A stretch of DNA of 64,000 nucleotides, from contig NC_134842.1 of the NCBI RefSeq assembly GCF_965363235.1, forward strand, positions 38,592,458 to 38,656,457. The letters run 5' to 3'. The position numbers and the translations under genes were made by a program. The notes beneath the pieces were generated by a model. That model worked only from the letters and a program-made list of their open reading frames with translations. It ran no database searches and was not told the DNA's origin. Source of the stretch: Mytilus galloprovincialis. Taxonomy: Eukaryota > Mollusca > Bivalvia > Mytilida > Mytilidae. Below, piece after piece: positions 45,660 through 57,000 of the stretch (positions within the stretch are counted from its first letter, which is position 1; the number at the start of each line of letters is the position of its first letter).

Positions 45660-45870
45660 GTGAGTTAACTCGGTTATTTTTAGCAGAGTGCGTTAACTGA
45701 ATGATTTTTTAGTTATTTCACTCTCCAATCCCGCCGTAGAGAACTTCTCGTTTGAAAAGCAAAGAATGGGAGGAGCTTAAACCAGTGCATTAACTTCCAT
45801 CTCAAAAGTTGTTAATGCACAGTCTAGCTCCGCCTCCTTGTGGTAGGGAGCAACCATTTAAACTTCCAGG
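45660..45870. repeat. Imperfect palindrome with GGAGG..CCTCC ends
   Basis: GGAGGAGCTTAAACCAGTGC..ATTAACTT (45770-45798) is matched by AAGTTGTTAATGCAC..AGCTCCGCCTCC (45805-45838). A second GTTAACTGAATGA-type repeat precedes it. Possible foldback element end beside the LINE. Confidence 0.45.
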
Positions 45871-47825
45871 GGCTATGTTTTTTGTCTCAGTCGGAAATTT
45901 GTTTTCACACAAAGCGTGATCAATCGTATTTAGTTTTTCAACGCTATCAATCAATTTTTTTTTTCAATATTTTACACAATAAGGTAAGGGGAAATTTGGA
46001 TTCAGATTTTTTTTGTCATCTGCTTGACCAGACGAAAAAAAAACTTTTCATCAAATTGGGGATCAGAATATCTTTTTAGAAGAATACAAAACATACCCCC
46101 CCCCCCCCTCTCCCCAACATAAAATTCTATTTTCGTGCAGTAGTGGCTGCTAGCTTGAGCCTGGTATTAAATTCAACACGCAATCAATTAACCGATCTTC
46201 CCCAGTTTTGGGGAATGAAAGAACATTTTGATTTACCTTCATAAGTACTCATTTCCAGGCTTCGATTTTAGAATCGTGTCTCCAGAATCGTGTCCCCCTA
46301 GCGGTTTCTTTGTAGGAAAGTGGTTTCGGGGGTTGGAAACTCACTTTTTTGGACGATCAATGCATTTAAATGTGACATATGGTTGGACCCCCTCCTCCAC
46401 CCCACAATCTCCTAGATTGTGAACGATTGTCTCTTCGGTTTACCAATTGGAAATTCAGTTGCTTCTTGGAAACTCAAGACCTTGAATTTCATTTCAACTT
46501 GAAGACTAATTTGCATGTCAGGCAAATGTATTTTTTTTTTTCGAACTGTCGGGAATAACATGAAATTTTTCAGTTGTACAGAAGGAAGCATATTGGACAA
46601 AACTGGACATTAAAATTTTTTAGCGACTTAATATTTTCCTTAAAACAATATATCCCAATTTGTCTGCTATTATTGTTTCCTCGTTCAACTGAATTGTAAG
46701 TATTTAACCTTAGTAGTATAACAGATCACTAAAACCAATTCAAGTTATATGTTTAAATGTACAATAAATCAAAAGATGACGAATATTTGTACCTTGACAT
46801 TTACAATTGGTACTGTTTAGCTCGTCAAAACATCCTGTTTAAATGCACTTGTACGAATCCTGTAAACGGATCTCGTTCACATGTATTTCTAAAAAAAAAA
46901 ATTGTTATTGTAACGAAAGGAGTCATACTATATTTTAACAAATGAAAATAACTTTAACAAACTGAATAAATTATAATGTAGAGATGAGTCTTATATCCTA
47001 CAAGTGAACGCTTTATGCATGTAAAAGGAAAGGGAAGAGTCAACAGTTTGTAAACTTATTTTGCAGTGGGTAAGGTGAAATATTTAGTTTGTTAACTTGT
47101 ATTTAATCCTAAATATTAAAATTAAATTCTAGATTTTATTCATCTAGACATAAGGAATATATAGTTATTGTGCGTATGTGAGTTAGGTTAAGGGAAGTAT
47201 TGTTAAACGATAACATTTTTTATGTTCAACACATATTCTTCTAAATCATTAAATCTTGAATTTCTCTTTAAACGAATTTTGTAGGAAATGGTGAGTACAC
47301 ATTTAAAAGTTGTTTTATTGGCTTATTGTGACAAAATTAGTATTGAATTATTATTAATATTGTATTATTATAGTTTAATTGAAAAAAAATCATGAAGAAC
47401 AAATTTCTTGCGTTTTTTTTTTTTTTTTGTTTTTTTTTTTGTTTTTGCGTTTTTGCTATTCATAGGACAGTTCTGTCATTTTGAAATTGATCTAATGAAT
47501 TTTAAGTTTATGGGCTTGTTATGGTCTGAATTGTAACAATGGGACGAAATCAGTTACAGATTATTTTCCAGAAATTAGTACACATTTGCAACTATTTATC
47601 AAATAAATGGCATATGAACAATATTGATTCACGAAAAAAAAAGACAGAGAGAAGTTACACAATGATTATGTACTAACTTTATAGGTTTTCCCAATTATGT
47701 ATTGTGTAAACTAGCGTAAAGCGGGAAGGAAAATCGGAAATCAAAACACTTAAGCTAAATATTATCTCATTGTTTATGTTACATAATTCATTCAGTTTTG
47801 CAAAGCAACGTTATTGTGAAAAGTC
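45871..47825. other. Upstream region of the TenA-like gene
   Basis: It contains dispersed repeat text (TTTTTTGGACGATCAATGCA near 46345, a C run at 46097) and a poly-T tract at 47408-47450. An acceptor-like TTCATTCAG at 47785-47793 ahead of the TenA start may mark a 5' UTR intron. No gene seen. Confidence 0.35.
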
Positions 47826-48024
47826 ATGTGGAAAGCCAGTCCAAGGTGTGTCAGTGGCGCTGCCGTCAGTAAACTTCTACAGTGTACACTTTCCGACAAA
47901 CCATGTAATGATTACGATTTCTGTGACTGGCTGTGGACAGAAACGAAAGACAAAAGGATGAAAGCATTAAACACCAACTTTGTTCAAGGCGTTAAAGATG
48001 GAATGCTCCATCCAACGTCTTTTG
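47826..48024 (+). CDS. TenA-like exon 1
   Basis: It ends TCTTTTG|GTAAAT in phase 1. It encodes YDFCDWLWTETKDKRMKALN and FVQGVKDGMLHPTSF. Residues before about 15 are weakly supported. Confidence 0.78.
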
Positions 48025-51000
48025 GTAAATAAATTAATAAATCATTTTAAAATGCGCTTCGGGTGTAGAAAATTTATAATAAAAAGTGTAATGTTCAATG
48101 TATTTTGGTAAGGGACGGTGTATTTTCAGAGGAACCTTTCATAATTTATGATGTAATACACGTTATATCAGTATAAAGTGAGTACAAATTTCATCAATCT
48201 TGAAATGAAATGTATAGTAAGTTAATTATATCATTTGTGACGTACAAGAAAAAGATCTAACTAAAGAGTTTATAAAGGTTACGTAGTACAAAATGACTAC
48301 TGTATTTGTTTAATTTGTAACGATTAAGGTGCATGTTGACAAAGCCTAGTTATGCGGAAACCTTTTTCTTAATCTAAAACGAATAGAAGAGCGTTCATTT
48401 TTCGTATTTGTTATACAATATGAAAATAAATGTCTGTTTGCAGAACTATTCAAAACCCTTTTTAAGAAGTCTATTTCACCAAATTATTCTATTACTTGAA
48501 GTCATTAATCTGAGAGTTAAACGAATACCATAATTATATTAAATTATTGATTGCCACAGATGCTTACATGTATGTTCTAAATGTTGTTGCTAAAAATCCA
48601 GTCATCTATTCAATGATTATGCAATAACCTAGTGCGACAAAAACCGAACTTAACTTGCAAGGCGGACCAGGGCGGATGCAATAGTAGGACAAGGTCTTCC
48701 TAACCTTTTAGAGCAACTGCAATCTGATAATTTATGTTGCAGAGATTAATTCAGAGATTAATTCAGAGATTAATTTAATACAGTTATGTATAATTGCTTA
48801 ATATATAATTGCTTATAATTAATTAACAAAACATCGAATGTTACTTCTAGGTTGTGTCAATACATAACATATTTGACCAATTAGATGCCAAAATACTGTT
48901 AATTTCAACTATTAAAGTAGTTGATCAAATTTGGAAAAGACGAAAGGAGGCGAGTTTTTTCAACTTGAAATTGACCTAAAATTTCTTATAGCAATTATCA
49001 GGATTCAACAGATTGGGACCAGATATCCAAGCGTCCGTCATGTTTTGACTGATTTTTAGAACATTCAGATATTGTAAAATTTGTATAAATTAGATATTGA
49101 CAAATCACTTGGAAACTCAACATATACCCTCACGCCACTAAACAATGAGGAAATCCTGAATAATCATAGGTCTGTTCTATGTTCCTTTGGATTTCAACCA
49201 AAGATGAAGAACTTGATCTTCCATCACTGTATTGAATACCTAAACTACATAAGTGTCCTTACAAAAAACGGTATATTGCTGGGTCTTCCAAGTGCTCCAC
49301 GAAACTTCTTTCTAAGTTATTAACATCTATTTTATCAGCAATCAAAGCCGGGCTTCAAATTTATTGTGAAACTGCTTATATCAGAGGTGACGTGAATCAG
49401 ATGTAGATACTAAAAAATTCCAATTTTTTTTTAGAGTACATACAATCTAACTCTGTTTCATCTTGCAATAGTATTAAAACATTTGGCTTTTCTCATCTTT
49501 ACACAAGTATTCTACATTCCAAACTTAAAGACAAATTGAAAGAGTTGGTATTGCTTTGATTCATAAAAAAGAATGGCCAACGTAGATACAAATATCTTGT
49601 CTTAGGGAGGGATAAATTCTACTTTATAAAGGATAACTCTGATTGAAACAAAAGAATCTCTGAATCTGATATTATCAAGATTCTTGATTTCTTGATTGAC
49701 AACATATTTGTTACGTTCGGAGGACGTGTATTTCAACAGACTGTCGGCATTCTAATGGTAACCAATTGTGCCCCTCTTCTTGCCGACTTGTTTTTTTTTT
49801 ATTACCGTGAGGCTGACTTCATACAGGAACTTCTTAGGAAGAAAGATGAGAAGTAGTTAGCAATATCATTAAGGAGGCTCGAGGGTACAAAAAAAATCAG
49901 CAAAAATTGAAACATTTGTTTTTTTCATTACAAATTTCATTTGTTACACTATTAGATGTTACTTTATGATATGGTACAAAAATCGACCAAAAAAATCAAT
50001 TCGTTTTAGACCCAGATGACTTTTAAAATTTTAATATCATTGGAAAAGCTCCAAATTATCTCCCTTTGGTGAAAAAAAAGGCTATTTGTTTTGCATAAAA
50101 ATTGAAATAACTTTTTTAATTATTCGGTGACCTATATTTTTAATTATTATTTTCAAATGAACTGTACTTTAACTAAACTATTGTAAAATTTAAGCGATTT
50201 CTGTAATTTAGTTTTTTTATTTCGATTTTACCTTTTTTCCTCCTTTTAATTTAACAGAAAAAAAGGACCTTAACAAAAAGTGAGCTTAAATTAACGGTGA
50301 CCCATATTTTTATTTTATTCTTCCATTAGATATAGGATAAAGTTTATTTAAAGAAAAAAATAGCGAAATCCTATATTTAAAAAATGATTTAGACCCGCGA
50401 GCCCCCTTAACTTAAATTCAAAATTTGGTAGCTATGTTGAACATATCTATCTTATCGAACTAGAGATGAAAAGTAAAATCACAATATACTGAACTCAGAG
50501 GAAAATCTAATCGGAAAATCCATAATCACATGGCAAAATTAAATGACAAAACACATCAAAAACGAAAGGACAAGAACTGTCATATTCCTGACTTGGTACA
50601 GGCATTTTCAAATGTAGACAATGGTGGGTTAAACCTGGTGTTATAGCGCTAAACCTCTCACTTTGTTGACAGTTTCATCAAATTCCGTTATATTTACAAT
50701 GATGCGTGAACTAAACAGACATAATACATAAAATAGTCAAAATATGGGTACAGCAGTCATCATCGTGTAACAATTTTAAAAGGAACAATTTAACAGAACA
50801 CAAAATCATCTATCTACAAACACATTCATTGATTCGCGTGTCTGACGTCAGAAAATTTATACGTCACATATTTTTGTCGTTCAATGTTTATACAAACAAT
50901 TTTAAAATTTCACAGCAATGTTAGCATACAGGGTTAAAAAATAAAAAGTATGTAAGAATTAATTTTAGAAATAGACCGAGTTAAAAATAGTCCAAAAGTT

Positions 51001-54000
51001 TTATTGAATTTATAAGAATCCACAAATAGTTCATTCCACTTCGCGATTGAATAATTTTAACGTTTGTGGTTCAACGTATTTTCTAATCATGATAGAAAAA
51101 GGATACAACAGATACAGTTTAGTCGGCCTGATATCTTGACTTACATCTAGAAATTGACAATTGATACGATATTCCCGTGCTTGCTTTTCATATCATGATT
51201 TTCTTGATAGAGGGTTGCTGCTCACAAGGAAGCTATTAAGCCAAGAGTTCAAATGGTGAAGTTGAAATCATCCCTTCGTAAATTTTACGTACGCCATCAC
51301 GAGTTGGTTGACCGTTATGGAATAACCGTTTCACAGATGATATCGGATATGTTCCTTACGTCGTAGCTACAATCCCCTTCCTTTCATGAATGTGACCTAC
51401 CGAATTAGACTATTTCCCGGATATGTTATAACATGAGCAACACGACGGGTGCCACATGTGGAACAAAATCTGCTTATCCTTCCGGAGCACCTGATCTTAC
51501 CCCCAGTTTTTGGTGGGGTTTGTGTTGCTTATTCTTTAGTGTTATATGTTGTTTCATGTGTACTATTGTTTGTCTGTTGTTTTTTTTTTCATTTTTAGCC
51601 ATGGCGTTGTCAGTTTGTTTCAGATTATGAGTTATACTGTCCCTATGGTATCTTTCGTCCCTCTTCTTTGACAAAAACCCAAATGCCCAAGTATTATGTA
51701 TATTATACAAACTTGCACGTATCTTAGTTATTAGACACATCAGTTTAATTGATTTTGCTTGAATGAATTTTCAGGAAAAAAACAGATCATAGATTAATGC
51801 AGTTTTACTGATCTAACTCTGATACTAAATCTTTTTAAGATTTCATTCATCTATACTTGATATATTTCTGACTGTTCGTTTATAAAAGTTACGTAACCGG
51901 TTTCGAAATGTGCGTCTGGCGTACCACAAATTATGGTTTTAAGAATCACTCGGTAAATTACACTGCTGGTAGATGTTTTTTAACAGGGGAAATCACCAGC
52001 ACAGTAGTCAGCCCTTTTTGGTTTTGACATAAATCAACATTAATATATTCATTTTCTGTTGGTTTATTGTTTATTAATGTAGAATTATTGGACACATTGA
52101 TAATTTTCTACCCCCGGAATATATTACCTTAGCAGTATTTTATGGAATTGTCCGTTTTTAATGCAAACAAGATTTGTATTTGATTTGGCCCTCTATCTAA
52201 TTTGAATCTGGCGCCACTTATGAGTATTGTGTCGACGAACCACGCATTATGTATGCCAAACTTTATAAGTCTTACACCGTTAGTGAGATAAACATATTGA
52301 TATGAGACAAATCCCAATTGCCTTGCACAAGATATGTAATAAATGAGTATATTTTGAGCAATAACCAATCACGGAAATGACCTAATATATTCAAACTCAT
52401 TATTTAAAACGAAGCTAAATAGAAAGGAATATTAGAATATCAGCAACGAAACATAGACAGCAAAGAAATATAGACAGCAAATATGTGTAGACCATTTTAA
52501 ACGAATTCTTACACTTCACTCTAACTCATAATGAACAAAGTATTTTTGAAATTCAACACCGCCCTCCTGTACTTGATGTTGGTGAAATTAGTCGTCTTTG
52601 ACCTAAGATGTTACAATTCTCAATGTTTTGTTTTCTCTTTTGTTGCAAGTGTATTTTCTATGTATTTTAGGGGCTTACACTGTGCAAGATGCAGTTTATT
52701 GCCAAAAAGCACAGGAATCTCTTTCAGTGGCTGCAAAACGTGACAAAATGGGTCCATTAAAAATATTTCTAGAGCATGAATCGACTGATTACAAAAGGTA
52801 TTATTATTTTAAGTATGCTTAATTTTAGCCTTTACTAGTCATGATTGATGATTTTCTAAAAATTGTTTAATATTTCACAGCGGTATCATACTTTAAATTC
52901 GTTTAAACCTGTTTATTTACTTTTAACCTCAATTATTTATCCCTTATAATTTTTATTAACTATGTATTTGCATTCAGGAATCGCAGATCAAATTTATTCG
53001 CTCATTGTGTGTTAATTTGCGTTTTTTTATTGAGTTAAGCATTCCAATGGATATTTTATAGTGTGTTTTTCTATGTTTTGATGTTCTACTATTGTTTCAG
53101 ATAAGGGAGACGTTTGGTACCATGAAAACGTTTAATCCCGCTGCACATTTTTGCACCTGTCTTAAGTCGGGAATCTGATGTACAGTACTTGTCTGTTTAT
53201 GTAGTTCAAACATGTTTCTCGTTTGTCGTTTTTATATAGATTAGACCGTTGCTTTTCCCGTTTGAATGGTTTTACACTAGTAATTTTTTGGGGCCCTTTA
53301 TAGCTTGCTGTTCGCTGTGAGCCAATGTTCAGTGTTGAAGGCCGTACCTTGATCTATAATTGTTTACTTTTATAAATTTTTATTTGGATAGAGAGTTGTC
53401 TCATTGGCACTCATACCACATCTCCCTATATGAAATAACGACAAAATTATCTTATTTCTACCTGTGTGGCGTCAAACGCGCAATTCTTTGTCTAAGCTTA
53501 TATTAATGTACCCATGTGCCTGTCAGTGTAAAGATTGGGTCCCAGCACTTAGAATATTTCAAACCTTTATGGGTTGATTTTACATAAACAGATATAAAAA
53601 TTAAATCGTATAATAAAAAAGCAAAATGAGGTTGTTAAATTTGATGTATGCCTTTTTGTTACAATTGTTTTGTTTTTTTATAGTGATTAAGGTGGTACCC
53701 AACACTTTAACTAAAATTAATTTGGCTCGTTTAATTTTCATTAAATTTTGTCAAAGTATTTACTTTGACCCTTTAACAAAAATATAAAAATTTCAAAAAC
53801 TTTGAACCAACCGTTTAATCAGAAAAATTACACTGGTTATATAGCAGTTTGACAAACTACAATTTTGATCATTGAGAAGCTTAATATTCCCTTAAGAACA
53901 CAACGTCATTAAAACGTTCTGCTGATTTTACAGAGTTATCTCCCTGTAGTGTTAGGTACCACCTTAAGATGATTATACAATATTGACTGTTGTACCCCTG

Positions 54001-57000
54001 CTTTGATATTTTTACCCAATGTGTCTGTTTTCTTCGCGCATCGTTGTCAATATAATTGAATTTGATGCGACTTTCACACAAGTGAAAAATTTAGCTAGCT
54101 GTAAAACCAGGTTTAATTCACCATTTTCTACCTAAGACAATGCCTATACCAAGCCAGGAATATAACAGTTTTTATCCATTGGTTTGATGTGATTGAGATT
54201 TTGATTTTGCCATTTGATAAGGGTCTTTCCTTTTTGAATTTTCCTCGGAGTTCAGTATTTTTTGTGATTTTACTTTTTTGTATATCAACAAAAGGAAAAA
54301 TCGAAAACAACTGTCGAATTCTTGACTTTGTGTAGCATTATAAGCGTTTCATGTTATACATGCATCACCCTCATGCGAATTAAAACTTAGTCAAAATGTC
54401 ACAATCGGGAATATAACACAATCAGCGAAATTTCAGATCACACATGTGTACTGGTTTACTTGGTTGGTGCACTAAGAAATCTTCATGGTAACCGTACAAC
54501 TTGTGTTGAGTCGATTTCAGCCCTTCTTCCTCATTACTCTGTTAAAGTATTTTTTCTGTAATAAGCATACCTCAATAAAGAAGTCCGTATAGTGTTTTCA
54601 TGCACTAGCATAACGAATTGATTCAGACATAAAAACGACAAACAATTAAGCAGAGGGTATTTTACTATTGAGTATGAAAAGAAGTATACAGTTGGAACGT
54701 TGAAATCATCACGTTAGTCTTCCACCTGTGTAAATATCGTGGAAAATATCAAGATATGAAGAAGGACTTCTACTATCGGTAGTATCCTTAATATTATATA
54801 GTTTTTCTGTAATATCTATATGATGACAGTACTCATTGAAATTAACTCTAAAAAATTAGACATATTCTAATGTCAAAAGATAAAATCTGCCGGTTTTGAC
54901 TGTCCTGGTTTGAAGCAGAGGGCGAGGATACCAACGGGGCAATACATTAGTCAATTGATAAAAATAAAAACGAGGAAATAGACTGACATTAATTAACACA
55001 CCGCTTAACCAAAAAATAAGAGAACAAAAAGTACCACACCAAATAACTAACAGAAGTCCCTTCTCTACTAGTGCGACCTTATCAGAACCTAAGCGTGCTT
55101 GTCTGCTCTACAATCCCCATTGCCATTCTCATTTTTATTTATGTTATATAGCCAATGATGACACTATTTCACTAAATTAGACTAATTATTAGAGGGCCGT
55201 TTAAAATAGTTGTCCAATCCACTATTCTATATTATCATGATTATGGTCAAATGTACCAAAATCAATAAATTAGTTGCAGGGAGTTCGCTTCTCAGTTTCA
55301 AAATAATTAACTTTTCAAAACACTAGTTCAGTCGGAAACCAGGTTGAAATAGAACAAAAGAATCGAAGTTCTCTATTAGAGAAGGCGATAAATGTTTACT
55401 GTATTGTTTACTATAGTGACAAATTTTTAAAAAGTTAATAGAAACAAACAAAACTGCAATTTTCTTCTCAATTACGAGATGTTTTATTTCAAAAACACCA
55501 TTTGCATAAGTTTTCAATTTATCTAGTACATAGTTAAGCAGAACAATTAGATATCAAGTCGACGACATGGGTATCTTTCAAGTTGGATGACAAAAATGCA
55601 TAACCTCCGATTTTTTTGAAAAAATTACCACGGACGGAAAAGATATCAATCTATTAGTTCAGTAATTTTCGTGTCTGCCCTTCCATTATGTGACTGAAGA
55701 AAAAATTCCAAAAATAGGTAAGAATTGTATCGAAAAGAGAAAATCGAGTGCACCTTTTTATGTTAGGGCGTGTTTGAGTTGAGTATTTTGTCTTGATATC
55801 GTTCAAAGTAAGAATATTTCATACATCGTCTCGCTTCAGATTCTATCATTTTTATAAATTAAAGCTACAGGTTGACTTTATAACACAAAAAAATAACAGT
55901 ACTAAAAGATGAAATATATGGGTCAAGTGAAATACCTATCTAATGAGTCACACAAACAGGGAAGGTGTGTTCGAATAGCTATTTCTTTACTGAAAGTACT
56001 TGACGACAGTCTTACAAGTTGGATGATGAAAATGCATATCTTCGAAAAATTCTAATTTTTTGTGTATGATAACTAGGGTTTATAGTCTTCAACCACTAAA
56101 AAATCTAGTCTGCCCTTCCACGAAATATTTAATTAGATTTTTTTTAAATGTTTATGATTTTTCGAAAATTCCACCTAAGAACCGATCAGAAAATAGTTTT
56201 AAGTTGAATCAATGCAGACAAGATCATTAACTGATGCTCATTAGCTAGTTGATACATTTGTCTTTTAAAATATAACTGACATATAAGGATCGTATTGGTG
56301 CAATGTGGATAAATTTATCGGTTTCCAAGAGCAAAATTGGTAGCGCGTCATCGCTACAATGGCTTCCATTTTTACGATTGTGAAAATGAACTGGCGTAAT
56401 GGGGAGATAATTTTGACGAAGTAGGATCCTGACTGTAGTTAATCTTTATAGGGGATTAATAAAGGAAGCAAAAAAACAGTGTGTTTGTTTTAGAGATATT
56501 AGCCATTGAAATTTTGGATGGAAATTGTTCTCTCTTGACTTTTTATAGCTTTATCACTACAAGTTAAAGTTCTCAAAAATTATTAAAGCATAAATTAGAT
56601 TTTATAAGACTTTTACAAATGGCTTATAACTATACATGCAAAAGATTTATAAAAAGAAAAATAGGGGTCAATGGGCAAATTTTTTTTAAGGCATTCAAAT
56701 TGATAAAACCAGAGGATTCCGAAAATCTGACAAAAATTCCAAAACATGACAAGCGAACATCCTTTAATCCGCTTTTATTTTAGCTATTACGAAGATTTAT
56801 TTGACAAATGGCACATAAGAGATGGAAAGGCCATCGAATTGGGAAAAGAATGTCAAGAATATGTTGATATTGTGGCGGATGTGGCATCTAACGATGATGC
56901 GTATTACATGTTAGTGGCATTAATTCCATGCGGACGTTTGTGGCCATGGCTTGGACAACAATTGACTGCAGCAAAGGTATATATATAAAATAGGGACGAA

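Larger units (their letters stand above)
49075..51670 (+). mobile_element. Decayed Penelope-like copy with two nested insertions
   Basis: 49081-49868 matches 10765-11550 of the intact RT ([20 protein letters not shown], then [20 protein letters not shown] across frames). 50411-50474 and 51093-51362 continue the same RT; 51363-51670 is the standard 3' tail. The gap is filled by a TTAA element (49873-50406) and a minus-strand dispersed element (50475-51092). Many substitutions and frameshifts; not functional. Sense orientation in TenA intron 1. Confidence 0.85.
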
